Counted from the first letter of the stretch, positions 28,028-38,470 are shown. The stretch is DNA of 64,000 bases from Methylomonas methanica (GCA_001644045.1 LUUF01000083.1:62001-126000), one strand, 5' to 3'. Notes: generated from the letters alone by a model not told the origin. Numbers and translations are program-made.

Positions 28028-29059
28028 GTGCTACTGCTTTTCACTGTTACTTTGCTGCTCGCCGTCATATTGACCGGCTTGATTCGCCGCTATGCCTTAA
28101 CTTACAAGGTGCTGGACATACCCAACCAACGCAGCTCACACAGTGTGCCAACCCCACGCGGTGGCGGATTAGCCATCGTGCTGGCATTCTCCGCAGCCTC
28201 TCTCTGGCTATTTTTTGATAGGCAATTAACAGGCGCTTCCCTTGCATTGCTGGGTTCCACGCTGTTGGTGGCCGTTATCGGCTTTTGCGACGATCACGGC
28301 GAAGTGGCTGCGCGCTGGCGGTTTTTGACGCATTTACTGGCGGCGATCATCGCCCTGGAATTAATGGGCGGTCTCCCGGCGTTATTGATCCCCGCGCCAT
28401 TCGACGCCATCTTCGAGCGCTTAACCTTAAATCCCTCCTGGCTGGGCTATCCGTTGGGAGCGCTGTTTTTGGTGTGGACTCTCAACCTGTTTAATTTTAT
28501 GGACGGTACCGACGGTATTGCCGGCTCGGAAGCGCTATTCGTATCCTCGGCATTGGCAGGCTATCTACATTTTATCGATCAAAGCTTGTGCGCTGTCGCG
28601 CTGAGCCTCGCGGCAGCGTGCGGCGGTTTTTTGCTGTGGAATTGGCCGAAAGCCAAGATATTTATGGGTGATGTCGGCAGCGGCTTTATCGGCCTGTTAC
28701 TGGGTCTATTCATTTTACTGGCCGCACAGAAGGCTTCGGTGTTGCTGTACTGTGGGCTGATTTTATTCGGCGCGTTTATCGTGGATGCCAGCTATACGTT
28801 GGGGGTTCGGATGTTTAGCGGCCAAAAATGGTACGCGGCGCATTGCTCGCACACGTATCAACACGCCGCCAAACGTTACGGGCATTTACCGGTTTTATTG
28901 GCAACCTGGGCTATCAATTGCGGCTGGCTATTGCCAATATCACTGTGGATATTTAAGCATCCCAGCCACGCTCTGGCCGGCATTGCCTTGGCTTATCTGC
29001 CGCTAATCTATCTGGCTTACCGTTTTAAGGCCGGCCAAACCAAGTTGCTTATTTCGTGA
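28028..29059 (+). CDS. WecA/WbpL-type undecaprenyl-phosphate sugar-1-phosphate transferase
   Basis: A 343-aa integral membrane protein of glycosyltransferase family 4 (MraY/WecA group), about ten helices. IPNQRSSHSVPTPRGGGLAI near 36-55 is the first cytoplasmic signature, NLFNFMDGTDGIAG near 154-167 carries the catalytic Asp residues, and FMGDVGSGFIG the third motif. The start codon is GTG, 7 bp after the epimerase stop. It transfers a HexNAc-phosphate to undecaprenyl phosphate to begin an O-antigen chain. It is coupled to the next gene by a GTGA overlap. Confidence 0.85.
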   Translation: MLLLFTVTLLLAVILTGLIRRYALTYKVLDIPNQRSSHSVPTPRGGGLAIVLAFSAASLWLFFDRQLTGASLALLGSTLLVAVIGFCDDHGEVAARWRFLTHLLAAIIALELMGGLPALLIPAPFDAIFERLTLNPSWLGYPLGALFLVWTLNLFNFMDGTDGIAGSEALFVSSALAGYLHFIDQSLCAVALSLAAACGGFLLWNWPKAKIFMGDVGSGFIGLLLGLFILLAAQKASVLLYCGLILFGAFIVDASYTLGVRMFSGQKWYAAHCSHTYQHAAKRYGHLPVLLATWAINCGWLLPISLWIFKHPSHALAGIALAYLPLIYLAYRFKAGQTKLLIS

Positions 29060-30885
29060 CCTTAAAATTTCGCTCCCGCACCACCATTTTTTTGCACGAC
29101 CTGGGCATGATTCCGCTGGCCTGGTTCGGCGCTTACTGGCTACGTTTTAATCTGCAGGAAATCCCCGACGAGTTCTTTTATTCGGCTTTCTTGTTCCTGC
29201 CTTGGGTCATGGCTATCCAGGTCAGTTTATTCTGGGTATTTGGTTTGTATCGCGGCGTCTGGCGGTTTTCCTCGCTGCCGGACCTGATCCGCATCGGCAA
29301 AGCCGTATTGACCGGCATTTTCTTTATTGCCTCCGCATTGTTTTTATACGACCGCCTGCAAGGCGTGCCGCGTTCCGTCGTGCCGCTTTACGTGCTGATC
29401 CTGTTTTCCTTGCTCAGCATTCCGCGTCTGGTTTATCGGTTTTGGAAAGAACAGACCTTCGCGGAGCGCGTTGGTCGGCGTGCGTTGATCGTCGGCGCCG
29501 GTTCCGCCGGCGATATGTTGGTCAGGGATTTATTAGCCAATGTCGATAGCGACTATGTGCCGGTGATTTTCGTCGACGACAATCATGGCAAATACAAACG
29601 CGAAATTCGCGGTATCCGCGTCGCCGGTACTGTCGAGCAAATACCCGAATTAATAGAGCGCTGGAATATCGAAACCGTGCTGATCGCGGTGCCGTCTGCC
29701 AGCGATCAGCAGATGCGCCGTATCGTGGAAATCTGCGAAAACTGCTCGGTGGACTTTCAGACCCTGCCATCGGTCAAGGAACTGCTGAGCAGCGCGGTCA
29801 CCACCGCCAATTTGCGTAGCGTGTCTATCGAAGATATTCTGGGGCGCACGCCGGTGAAACTGGATTGGCCCGGCATAAAAAACCATCTGCGCGACAAAGT
29901 CATTTTAGTCACGGGCGGCGGCGGTTCCATAGGCTCCGAACTTTGCAAGCAACTGGCCCGAGCGCAGCCGCGCAAACTGATTGTGTTCGATCAGTGCGAA
30001 TTTAATTTGTACAAGATTAATGCCGACTTGAGTCGGCTGTTTCCGGAGTTATCGCATCAAGCCGTGCTGGGTGATGTCGCCGATCCGGTTGCGGTGCAGC
30101 AATTAATCGCCGGTCAACAACCGGAAATCGTGTTTCATGCCGCCGCGTATAAACATGTGCCCTTGCTGGAAAATCAAATCCGCGAGGCGGTGCATAACAA
30201 TCTGATCGGCACCAAGATACTTGCGGAAGCGGCTATCGCCGCAGGCGTGGCGCGCTTTGTGTTAATTTCCACCGACAAGGCAGTCAATCCTACCAACGTG
30301 ATGGGAGCGACCAAACGAGCGGCGGAAATCCTCTGCCAAAACCTGAACCAGAGCGGTAATACCCGCTTTACCACGGTACGCTTCGGCAACGTGCTCGATT
30401 CGGCGGGCAGCGTGGTGCCCCTGTTCAGGGAGCAAATCAAGGCTGGCGGCCCCATCACGGTCACGCATCCGGACATTACCCGTTACTTCATGACGATTCC
30501 GGAAGCCTGCCAGCTGATCATGCAAGCGGAAACCATAGGCCAGGGCGGGGAAGTATTCGTGCTGGATATGGGCGAACCGGTCAAAATCACGTATTTGGCC
30601 GAGCAAATGATCCGGTTGAGCGGCAAAGTCCCGAATAAAGACATCGAGATTAAGATTGTCGGCTTGCGGCCCGGCGAAAAGCTATACGAAGAGTTATTCC
30701 ACGACCAGGAACAGTTGCTGGCAACCAGCCACGCGAAATTGCGCCTGGCCAAAGCCCGACTCTACGACTCCGTAGAATGGGCTAAACAGATAGAAGACTT
30801 GCAGCGTGTTTGCCGGAACTACGACAACCAGCAACTATTAGCCGGTTTGAAACAACTGGTACCGGAGTTTAATACCCCATCCTAA
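29056..30885 (+). CDS. WbpM/CapD-type nucleotide-sugar 4,6-dehydratase
   Basis: A 609-aa membrane-anchored protein. Four hydrophobic segments occupy residues about 10-120. A first Rossmann domain has LIVGAGSAGDML near 145; the catalytic SDR domain begins VILVTGGGGSIGSELCKQLA near 286. The catalytic segment contains LISTDKAVNPTNVMGATKR, where Thr and Met stand in place of the classical Tyr (as in PglF/WbpM), and GLRPGEKLYEELF. It converts UDP-GlcNAc to a 4-keto-6-deoxy sugar. Starts with GTG overlapping the previous stop. Confidence 0.9.
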   Translation: MTLKFRSRTTIFLHDLGMIPLAWFGAYWLRFNLQEIPDEFFYSAFLFLPWVMAIQVSLFWVFGLYRGVWRFSSLPDLIRIGKAVLTGIFFIASALFLYDRLQGVPRSVVPLYVLILFSLLSIPRLVYRFWKEQTFAERVGRRALIVGAGSAGDMLVRDLLANVDSDYVPVIFVDDNHGKYKREIRGIRVAGTVEQIPELIERWNIETVLIAVPSASDQQMRRIVEICENCSVDFQTLPSVKELLSSAVTTANLRSVSIEDILGRTPVKLDWPGIKNHLRDKVILVTGGGGSIGSELCKQLARAQPRKLIVFDQCEFNLYKINADLSRLFPELSHQAVLGDVADPVAVQQLIAGQQPEIVFHAAAYKHVPLLENQIREAVHNNLIGTKILAEAAIAAGVARFVLISTDKAVNPTNVMGATKRAAEILCQNLNQSGNTRFTTVRFGNVLDSAGSVVPLFREQIKAGGPITVTHPDITRYFMTIPEACQLIMQAETIGQGGEVFVLDMGEPVKITYLAEQMIRLSGKVPNKDIEIKIVGLRPGEKLYEELFHDQEQLLATSHAKLRLAKARLYDSVEWAKQIEDLQRVCRNYDNQQLLAGLKQLVPEFNTPS

Positions 30886-31622
30886 ACCCGGCCTATCCGA
30901 TAGCAATACAGCCTGGTTTTACGGCGATCATTCAGTTCGAGCACCGACTCGGGTTCGCTGTTCGGGATTGGAAAAGAGGACGAGACAAACAGGCTTCCGG
31001 GTCGCATCTCCCGCCGAATTTTCTCGCCTATTTTCGCCATCACCAGCGGCGACAGGAAGGCGAATACCACATCGAATTGCCGTAAATCCTCGTCCCAAAA
31101 ACTCGACAGCCCGACCCGGACGTTGGCTAGGTCGCGGCAGCGCCATGCCGCCAGCAGCCAGGGCAGCGGTGCCCGCTCCAAGGCCACGATAGAGATGTCC
31201 GGCCTGGCTTTCCCGAGCGGCACTACAACCGTTCCCACGCCAGCGCCAATATCGGCAAACGATTGCGCACCCTCGCTGTTTGCGATCTCGATCAGCGCAT
31301 CGCTGACGGCGGGGGACGATAAGAACAGCGGAACATCGCCTTTTACCGTTCCCCAAAATAATAGGGTTAACAGCAGTAATACCAGCAGATACAACCCGGC
31401 CGGCACTTGCCAAGTCAACCCCAGCAATACGGCCGGTACAAATAGTAAATGAATCGGCAGCCACCAGATAGGCTGGCGAAAACTACGGGAGAATAGCGCG
31501 GCCAGGCAGCCCTGTATGGCAACTGCTTGCCAAACGCTAATGGACGGGGGAAATGTAACGCGTATGCCCAACGCTGTGGCGCAGGCCAGTAGCTGGCTTA
31601 GCAGTGCCTTGAATAACTGCAT
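30882..31622 (-). CDS. Membrane-anchored class I SAM methyltransferase
   Basis: A 246-aa protein with three hydrophobic segments in residues about 5-95 and a methyltransferase domain after it (FADIGAGVGTVVVPLG near 122-137 is the SAM-binding loop; VALERAPLPWLLA follows; FDVVFAFLSPLVM is the motif II region). It converges on the wbpM-like gene with a 4-bp overlap of the ends. Substrate unknown; the anchored layout suits a lipid or membrane-associated acceptor. Confidence 0.7.
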   Translation of the reverse strand: MQLFKALLSQLLACATALGIRVTFPPSISVWQAVAIQGCLAALFSRSFRQPIWWLPIHLLFVPAVLLGLTWQVPAGLYLLVLLLLTLLFWGTVKGDVPLFLSSPAVSDALIEIANSEGAQSFADIGAGVGTVVVPLGKARPDISIVALERAPLPWLLAAWRCRDLANVRVGLSSFWDEDLRQFDVVFAFLSPLVMAKIGEKIRREMRPGSLFVSSSFPIPNSEPESVLELNDRRKTRLYCYRIGRV

Positions 31623-31669
31623 CGCCGGATCCTTACTGGGCTGTCAGCCGACTTATTGACCGCGCCGGA

Positions 31670-32641
31670 CTAATGCGCGGCGCCGTCCGCCCCGGTAATT
31701 TTGGTATTTTGCTGTATCGTCGGCGACATGGCCGGCAGACCGGGAACCGTGGTATCGCTGCTACCGGGTTTATCTTCGGCGCCATCGTGCAGCACCTGAT
31801 TTTCGGTCTTTTTGTTCATCACCACGATGGATATCCGCCGGTTCATCGGATCGTTGGGCACATCACCCTTGTAAGGGATACTGGACGCCAACCCGACCAC
31901 GCGCAGCACTTTCTCTTCGCTGAGACCGCCTTGGTTCAGCTCGCGGCGCGCCACGTTAGCGCGGTCGCTGGATAACTCCCAGTTGGAATAGCCGGTACGA
32001 TTGCTGGGAAACGGCAACGCGTCGGTATGGCCGTTGATGGTGACTTTATTCGGTAATTCGTTGATCACCGGCGCCAGTTCTCGGAGGATGGCTTGCGCAT
32101 AAGTTTCGATACCTGAGCTTGCCAGCTTGAACATCGGCCGGTTTTGCGCATCGATAATCTGGATTTTCAAACCTTCCGGAGTGGTTTCCAGTTTGATCTG
32201 ATCTTTATATTCCGCCAACTTGTCATTGGCTTTCAGCATTTCCTCGATTTTTTCCTGCAATTTTTCCAGCTTGAGCTTTTCCTGCTCTTCCGCCAGCTTT
32301 TCAATATCCTCTGGCGTCGGTTCGGCCGGGGTATTTTCCCCTTGATGCACTTGGCCTTCTTCTTGCGACTTCAAGTCCTGGCCGCCGGCCTGAATGATGC
32401 TGGCTCGGTCGCCCGTGCCCTCGCCGCTACTATTGGTAATCGCTACGCCGAACGGGTTCTGGAAATATTCGGAAATGCCCTTTTTGGTTTTCTCGTCGGT
32501 GGAACCGAGCAACCACATCAACAAAAAGAAGGCCATCATCGCCGTCACGAAGTCGGCATAGGCAATTTTCCAGGCGCCGCCGTGGTGACCGCCGTGACCG
32601 CCTTTCTTGATTTTCTTGATGATTATGGGTTGTTCGGCCAT
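31670..32641 (-). CDS. motB: Flagellar motor stator protein MotB
   Basis: A 323-aa stator subunit. A basic start (KKIKKGGHGGHHGG) is followed by a single membrane helix with the proton-binding Asp at about residue 30 (YADFVTAMMAFFLLMWLLG). A Glu/Lys-rich helical stretch (about 95-150) leads to the OmpA-like peptidoglycan-binding domain (TINGHTDALPF near 195, LSSDRANVARREL near 215). It lies 6 bp after motA on the minus strand. Confidence 0.92.
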   Translation of the reverse strand: MAEQPIIIKKIKKGGHGGHHGGAWKIAYADFVTAMMAFFLLMWLLGSTDEKTKKGISEYFQNPFGVAITNSSGEGTGDRASIIQAGGQDLKSQEEGQVHQGENTPAEPTPEDIEKLAEEQEKLKLEKLQEKIEEMLKANDKLAEYKDQIKLETTPEGLKIQIIDAQNRPMFKLASSGIETYAQAILRELAPVINELPNKVTINGHTDALPFPSNRTGYSNWELSSDRANVARRELNQGGLSEEKVLRVVGLASSIPYKGDVPNDPMNRRISIVVMNKKTENQVLHDGAEDKPGSSDTTVPGLPAMSPTIQQNTKITGADGAAH

Positions 32642-32647
32642 CTCTGC

Positions 32648-33496
32648 TTATCCTTTGCCGGCTTTCAATTGTTCTTCCAGCTCGGTAAAGGTCGGTCTGG
32701 CATGGTGCGGAATCGCGGTGCGCATGAATTCCACCGTCATCGCCGGCGAAGTCCCTTTTGCGCAGTTCAGCAGGCCTTTTTGGGTGCATTTATAGGCATT
32801 GCTTTCCTCTTCTAGCCGCGCTTCCATTACCGACGCCACCGGGCCGATAAAGCCGTAGGACACCAAAATACCCAAGAAGGTACCGACCAGCGCCGCGGCG
32901 ATCAGTTTGCCCAGTTCCGCCGGCGGTATCCCCACCGATTCCATCGTGTGCACCACCCCCATTACCGCCGCGACGATACCGAAAGCCGGCATGCCGTCAC
33001 CGACTTTTTGCACGGCCTTGATCGGCTCGTTACCTTCGGCATGGTGCACTTCAATTTCCGCATCCATGATGTCTTCGAGTTGGTTGACATCGACACCGGT
33101 CAGAATCAGCCTGAGCTTGTCGCAAATGAATTCCATCAGATGGTGGTCATGCACGATTTTCTCGCCGAAAATCGAGCTGCCCTCCGGATCGTCCACCACT
33201 TTTTCCAGGGACAACAGGCCTTCCTTACGGGCTTTCTGACTCAGCGCATTAAAGCTCATCAGTAGCTCCATGTAGTATTCCTTGGTGTAGGTACTACCTT
33301 TCAACGTGGCGGTACCGCCGGCCATGGCAGCCTTGCTGTTAGATAAGGAGTTACTGGCCAAGAAGGAACCAAAGGCGGCGCCGACGATAATCACCACCTC
33401 CACCGGCTGCCAAAGTACGCCCAAGTGGCCACCGGCCATCATGAAGCCGCCTAATACGCAGCCCAAAATGATCACATAACCAATGATTACAAACAT
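32648..33496 (-). CDS. motA: Flagellar motor stator protein MotA
   Basis: A 282-aa four-helix stator subunit. FVIIGYVIILGCVLGGFMM forms helix 1, GHLGVLWQPVEVVIIVGAAFG helix 2; the cytoplasmic loop has the conserved charged residues around SLEKVVDDPE; GMPAFGIVAAVMGVVHTM and LVGTFLGILVSYGFIGP form helices 3 and 4, including the conserved Pro. With MotB it makes the proton channel that drives flagellar rotation. No other flagellar genes are in the window. Confidence 0.92.
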   Translation of the reverse strand: MFVIIGYVIILGCVLGGFMMAGGHLGVLWQPVEVVIIVGAAFGSFLASNSLSNSKAAMAGGTATLKGSTYTKEYYMELLMSFNALSQKARKEGLLSLEKVVDDPEGSSIFGEKIVHDHHLMEFICDKLRLILTGVDVNQLEDIMDAEIEVHHAEGNEPIKAVQKVGDGMPAFGIVAAVMGVVHTMESVGIPPAELGKLIAAALVGTFLGILVSYGFIGPVASVMEARLEEESNAYKCTQKGLLNCAKGTSPAMTVEFMRTAIPHHARPTFTELEEQLKAGKG

Positions 33497-33560
33497 GGTT
33501 GCCTCTAAAAACTAAAAGTTAATTATAAAATTCAAACTTACTCTGGATTCACTCGATTTA

Positions 33561-33583
33561 CCGGCAGCCATGCAAGTTGCCGG
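33561..33583. terminator. Hairpin between hpnN-like gene and motA
   Basis: CCGGCA (33561-33566) and TGCCGG (33578-33583) with an 11-nt loop lie in the 115-bp gap between the two minus-strand genes. No clear T run follows on either strand, so this could be a weak terminator for hpnN or part of the motA leader. Confidence 0.35.
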
Positions 33584-33611
33584 ATAAGTCTAGGCTATGC
33601 TTTTCAATATC

Positions 33612-36278
33612 TCAGGCTAAATGCTCAGTTTTTTTCAAAACCAGCTTACTGATCGCCGGCAGCACCACAAAAGTACAGGTCATGATCCAGAAAATACCGA
33701 TAGTGATGACCAGTCCCATGCTGGAAATACCCTGGTGCGGCGAAAATGCCAAGCCGATAAAGCTGGAAATGGTAGTCAACGCGCCGTAGAACATGCCGCG
33801 CGCGGTACTGGATTGATAAATGTTCTGATCCTCCGACAGGGAATGATGCAGTTTTTCAACCATATGGATACCGTTATCGACACCCAGCCCCATCAATAAA
33901 GGCAAAGCGATGATATTGGCAAAATTGATCGGCGTACCGGTAAACACCGTGGTCGCCATCGTAAACAACCCGGCCAGTACCAAGGGCGTCATTACCAACA
34001 GAGTATCGACGACGCTGCGGCGTATGAACATCAACAGCAGGGCAATCGCCACCAAGGCGATGATGATGGCCTCCTGGAAGGCGCCAATCACCGCTTTCAT
34101 GGACTCCCAATACATCACCGGCAAATCGGTGGCATTCGGCGCCACGGCCTGCACGTCGGTAATGAAGGTCTGCAAATTACCGAGATCGTTCAAATCTTCC
34201 TTAGGAAAAATCTGGATCCGGTATAAACCGCCCTTGCTCAACCAGCGTTCCTTGATTTCCGCCGGGATGCTGGTCGGGACGATTTCCTCGGCGTGGAAAC
34301 CCGTCAGCAACTGATTCATCACGGTCGGCAAGGTACCGAGCAACGACGTTTGAATCTTCTCGATAAACACGCCGCGGTCCGGTTGCAGTCTGGCCTCCAA
34401 TTCCACCATCACGTCCTGCAACTCCTGTTTAAAGGTTTGCAGCGATTTAATGTCGGCGGGATTGGTTTTTTTCGGCAAATTAGCATCGATGGCCGCGATC
34501 ATGCGTTTGATCGCCGGTAACGGATCGGTGCCGGTTTTTAACTGCGGGAAAAACTGGCTTTGCGGACCTAATGTCAGCACCATGTCGTCGATGATGCCCA
34601 ACTTGCTTTCCTGATCGTCAGGCACAAAATCGAACAAGCTGACGGTTTTATCGACGGTTTTCAGGCTCTCCAGTTTTTTCTGCGTAGCCCTGGCTTCGTC
34701 TTCGTTTTTCACCAGAACGGTCAGGGTCATCGGCGACGTATCGCGTTCCTTCATCAAGTCCTTGAAGGCAATCACCGATTCAGTGTGCGGATCGCGCAGA
34801 TTCAACGGATTGAAATCGGTTTGCACCTGAAACACAAAGTACACCGCGACTACCGCGCCGATCAACGTCAGCAAGGAAATCGCTTTGGCATAGTGCAAGG
34901 TAAAATGAGCCAGTACGTGTGTAAATTTCGATTCGCCGGGTTGTTCGCCATGCAATTGATGCACGGGCGGATTCGGCAAGACCTTGAGCAACACCGGCAG
35001 CACAGTCAAGGTGATGAATAAACAAATAAACAAGCTGGTACCCGCCAGCAAACCCAGCTCGGAAATGCCTTGGTAATCGGTGGGAATAAAGGCATATAAA
35101 CCGATGGAGGTGGTACCGGCACACAGGATCAAGGACGGACTGGTCGCCAATAAAGCCGAACGAATCGCCTTGCCCTTGTCGCTGCCGTATAAATCCAGGT
35201 TATCGCGATAACGCAGGCAAAAATGGATCGCATACTCCACGCCCAAACCGATATTGGATACCGCGAAGGCCACCGAAATCAGATTCAGTTGTTTGACCGC
35301 CACTGACGCGAATAAACCGCAAAACACCATGCCCAAGGCCAGCGTCAACAAGGTCGCCAGCATCAACAGCCAAGAACGGTATGCAACCAGCAAAATGCCG
35401 CAGACCAACACGATGGAAAAGATGCTGGCGGTAAAGGTACCCTCGCTCATCCCGGCCATTTCGTCATGTTCCAAACCGACTTCGCCGGTAACCCAGACTT
35501 TCACTGCCGGTAGATTAGGATCTTGAATTTTGTCGGCCGCCTTACGGATAACCTTGATAGCAGGCTCCACCGGCAAAATCTGGCTGTAGTCGAATTTCGG
35601 CGTGACGAAAATAAAGGCTTTGTCGGATTGTTCTTCGCTGATCTTGTTTTCGGCGATCAGTTTTTGCCAGGACAGCAGATCGGTTTCGCCATTCAGGGTT
35701 TTATGCAGCGAGTTGCTGACTTTGTCGATCAGCGACATAAGATCGATGGGCACTTCTTCGGTCTTGGTTTCCGCGTTCAACGCGTCTTCGAAGATCGAGA
35801 AAAAACCGTTCAGGCTGGGATCTTGCGAAATACGACCGATAAACGGCTGGGCCTGCGCCAGTGTCACCGAAAAATCCTGCAACTTATCGGTATCCAGATA
35901 TAACAGGCCATTGCGTTGGAAAAAGGCGTTTTCATCCGGCCGATAGACCTTGGTAAAGTGCTCGGTATCGGCTCTGAGTTCGCGGCTCAAGCGTTGCGCG
36001 GCAGCCTTGGTCAATTCCGGACTGGAAGATTCGATCACCAGCAGCAGCGTATGCACTTCCTGACCAAATTGTTGTTCGAACTTACGCCGGTTTTGCTGAA
36101 ACGGCGCCTCCGGCGCGATCAGTTCCGCGGTATCGGTGTTGACGGTAAGATGATTGCCGGTGTATTGCGCGGCAAGATAAGCCAAGATTACCGAAGCAAG
36201 TAACACTAATCCAGGCGAATACAACAACCAGTTGCCCCAACGAAAGGCGATATTTCCCAAACGTTTTTCTAAGGACAT
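33612..36278 (-). CDS. HpnN-like hopanoid RND (MMPL) transporter
   Basis: An 888-aa RND-type transporter with about twelve membrane helices and two large periplasmic domains (about 45-265 and 465-700). The first periplasmic region (FEQQFGQEVHTLLLVIESS, later VYRPDENAFFQRNGLLYLD) matches the hopanoid transporter HpnN. The membrane half contains LISVAFAVSNIGLGVEYAIHF and ALPLLMGLGVDNGIHM, with the Asp of the proton relay region. HpnN moves hopanoids to the outer membrane; hopanoids are typical of methanotrophs. Other hpn genes are not in the window, so a different lipid substrate remains possible. Confidence 0.8.
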   Translation of the reverse strand: MSLEKRLGNIAFRWGNWLLYSPGLVLLASVILAYLAAQYTGNHLTVNTDTAELIAPEAPFQQNRRKFEQQFGQEVHTLLLVIESSSPELTKAAAQRLSRELRADTEHFTKVYRPDENAFFQRNGLLYLDTDKLQDFSVTLAQAQPFIGRISQDPSLNGFFSIFEDALNAETKTEEVPIDLMSLIDKVSNSLHKTLNGETDLLSWQKLIAENKISEEQSDKAFIFVTPKFDYSQILPVEPAIKVIRKAADKIQDPNLPAVKVWVTGEVGLEHDEMAGMSEGTFTASIFSIVLVCGILLVAYRSWLLMLATLLTLALGMVFCGLFASVAVKQLNLISVAFAVSNIGLGVEYAIHFCLRYRDNLDLYGSDKGKAIRSALLATSPSLILCAGTTSIGLYAFIPTDYQGISELGLLAGTSLFICLFITLTVLPVLLKVLPNPPVHQLHGEQPGESKFTHVLAHFTLHYAKAISLLTLIGAVVAVYFVFQVQTDFNPLNLRDPHTESVIAFKDLMKERDTSPMTLTVLVKNEDEARATQKKLESLKTVDKTVSLFDFVPDDQESKLGIIDDMVLTLGPQSQFFPQLKTGTDPLPAIKRMIAAIDANLPKKTNPADIKSLQTFKQELQDVMVELEARLQPDRGVFIEKIQTSLLGTLPTVMNQLLTGFHAEEIVPTSIPAEIKERWLSKGGLYRIQIFPKEDLNDLGNLQTFITDVQAVAPNATDLPVMYWESMKAVIGAFQEAIIIALVAIALLLMFIRRSVVDTLLVMTPLVLAGLFTMATTVFTGTPINFANIIALPLLMGLGVDNGIHMVEKLHHSLSEDQNIYQSSTARGMFYGALTTISSFIGLAFSPHQGISSMGLVITIGIFWIMTCTFVVLPAISKLVLKKTEHLA

Positions 36279-36280
36279 GC

Positions 36281-37264
36281 TTAAGCGCTCACTACGGTGT
36301 TAATCAAATAAACGGTATAACTGGCGTAAATAGCCAACAAGATGCCGCCTTCGACTCTATTGATCCGGCCCTGCTCGCCTTTCCTGGAATAGCCCAAAAA
36401 GAACAGCGAGATGGTCAACAGCGCCATCAACGGCCAATCGCGATTAACGATTTCCACTGGAATCGACATCGGCTGAATCACCCCGGCCAAACCGATCACC
36501 GCCAGCGTGTTAAATAAATTGGAACCGATGATATTACCCAAGGCCAGATCATGCTCGCCTTTGCGGGCGGCGGCAATCGACGACGCCAGCTCGGGCAACG
36601 AGGTACCGATGGCGACGATGGTCAAACCGATGACCAAATCGCTGACGCCCAAATCCTGGGCAATGGATACCGCGCCCCAAACCAATAACCTGGAGCTGAT
36701 CACCAACAACAGCAAACCGCCGATCAACCAAATGACAGACTGGGCGAAGGACATCGGATGTTCTTCCATCTCGTCGGCTACTTCTTCGCCTAACACGTCG
36801 CTTTTCTCGGCTTTTTTACTCAAGCCTTGACGGATCATCCAGGTCATCACGCCGACAAACACCGCTAGCTCCAGCACCGCATCCATCCGCGACAGATCGC
36901 CGTCGTATACCTGACCAAGCGCAAACACCGTCACCGCGAACAACACCGGCAGCTCTTTTTTCACAATTTGCGAATGCACCACAATTGGACTAATCAGCGC
37001 CACCGCACCGAGAATCAAGGCGATATTGGTAATATTCGACCCGTAAGCATTACCCAGCGCCAGCCCCGGATTGCCTTGCCAGGCCGACAGGGCCGACACC
37101 GTCAATTCCGGCGCGGAGGTGCCGAAACCGATCACCACCATGCCGATCAATAACGGCGACATCCCCAGAAAACGCGCTATCGCGGCAGCTCCTTCGACAA
37201 AAATATCGGCACTCCAAACCAACACAATCAGACCGATGACTATCATCAACAGTGGCAAAGCCAT
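36281..37264 (-). CDS. Calcium/sodium antiporter (YrbG type)
   Basis: A 327-aa inner-membrane exchanger with ten helices in two inverted halves. The alpha-repeats are GFGTSAPELTVSALSA near 45-60 and VAIGTSLPELASSIAAARKGEHDLALGNIIGSN (read as VAIGTSLPELASSI and LALGNIIGSN) near 217-250, carrying the acidic ion-binding Glu in each half. It exports Ca2+ in exchange for Na+ or H+. It lies 2 bp upstream of the hpnN-like gene on the same strand, so the two are probably one operon. Confidence 0.9.
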   Translation of the reverse strand: MALPLLMIVIGLIVLVWSADIFVEGAAAIARFLGMSPLLIGMVVIGFGTSAPELTVSALSAWQGNPGLALGNAYGSNITNIALILGAVALISPIVVHSQIVKKELPVLFAVTVFALGQVYDGDLSRMDAVLELAVFVGVMTWMIRQGLSKKAEKSDVLGEEVADEMEEHPMSFAQSVIWLIGGLLLLVISSRLLVWGAVSIAQDLGVSDLVIGLTIVAIGTSLPELASSIAAARKGEHDLALGNIIGSNLFNTLAVIGLAGVIQPMSIPVEIVNRDWPLMALLTISLFFLGYSRKGEQGRINRVEGGILLAIYASYTVYLINTVVSA

Positions 37265-37327
37265 AACCTACCCTTAAATTTTAAAGATCAAAAAAAATCG
37301 AAATACTGCCCTGCGTAACGCCGGATG

Positions 37328-38155
37328 TTAATCCACTGTCCACTGCACCAAGCCGCTATAAGCGCTGGCTATCACCACCACGCCAAACACAATCCGATAC
37401 CAGGCAAAAATAATAAAATCGTGATGACTGATGTAACGCAGTAAACCCTTAACCGCCAACAGGGCGCTGATGAAGGCTGCGATCAAACCGACCGCGAACG
37501 ACAGCGCGTCGCTCTCTACATGCAGCAAGTCGCGGTGTTTGTATAAATCATAAAGACTAGCGACCACCAAGGTCGGAATCGCTAAAAAGAAAGAAAATTC
37601 GGTGGAAGCCTTGCGCGACAGCCCGAACAACAAGCCGCCGATGATGGTGGCACCGGAACGGGAAGTGCCGGGAATCAATGCAAACGCTTGGGCAATACCC
37701 AATTTCAACGCATCCAACGGACTGAGATCGTCCACGCTTTCGACCCGAATTTTATGCTCGCGCTTTTCCGCCCAGATAATCACGAACGCCCCGATGATAA
37801 AAGCCAAGGCCACCGGCACCGGTTTGAACAGCGCGGCCTTGATATGTTTGCCAAACAACAATCCCAGCGTCGCCAGCGGCATAAACGCAATCAGCAGATT
37901 CAACACGAACTTTTGCGCCTGTTTGTCGCTGGTCAGTCCGCTCAATACCGATCCGATCTTGGCCCGATATTCCCAGCAAATCGCCAGTATCGCGCCGACC
38001 TGAATCACGATCGTAAACAGCTTGGCCTTGTCGTCGTTAAAATTCAGCAGGTCGCCGGCTAGAATCAAATGGCCGGTGCTGGAAATGGGGAGAAATTCGG
38101 TTAAACCTTCAACTACGCCGAGTATCAGGGATTTGATGATGAGGGTAATGTCCAT
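37328..38155 (-). CDS. uppP: Undecaprenyl-diphosphatase
   Basis: A 275-aa membrane phosphatase (BacA/UppP). The first catalytic motif [17 protein letters not shown] is at 17-33; the second, with the active-site Ser/Arg, is [18 protein letters not shown] near 160-177. It recycles undecaprenyl pyrophosphate to the carrier lipid used by peptidoglycan and by the polysaccharide routes encoded elsewhere in this window, and it confers bacitracin tolerance in other species. Confidence 0.95.
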   Translation of the reverse strand: MDITLIIKSLILGVVEGLTEFLPISSTGHLILAGDLLNFNDDKAKLFTIVIQVGAILAICWEYRAKIGSVLSGLTSDKQAQKFVLNLLIAFMPLATLGLLFGKHIKAALFKPVPVALAFIIGAFVIIWAEKREHKIRVESVDDLSPLDALKLGIAQAFALIPGTSRSGATIIGGLLFGLSRKASTEFSFFLAIPTLVVASLYDLYKHRDLLHVESDALSFAVGLIAAFISALLAVKGLLRYISHHDFIIFAWYRIVFGVVVIASAYSGLVQWTVD

Positions 38156-38470
38156 TTTTTAATCAGGCTCCGTACCAGTCAGGTACCAGGGTCGAAATCA
38201 GCATATCGGTGAAGTGGATGTAAACCAGTCGAAATGGGTAAGCCTATGAAAAGCCATATAAGCGGGGCGGGATTATAGTCGAAATCTCAATGATTACGTA
38301 GCTTTACCCTGTAAGGCACGGCAAATCCTAGCATTTGTGACTTACTTTCCCTTCGACAATTTCGGCATAACACGGCTTTGCATAGCGGTTGCCGATCTGC
38401 CAGAATCGGCGGTAACACTGATATTGCCCTTTGGCTGCAGTCGCGCGTCGTCCTAGAAAGGTTGTTAATC
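38156..38470. other. Intergenic region between uppP and a plus-strand gene
   Basis: A 315-bp gap between divergently read genes. It must contain promoters for both, but no box is clear. Short open frames crossing it on both strands have no ribosome-binding site and match nothing I recognise. Confidence 0.4.
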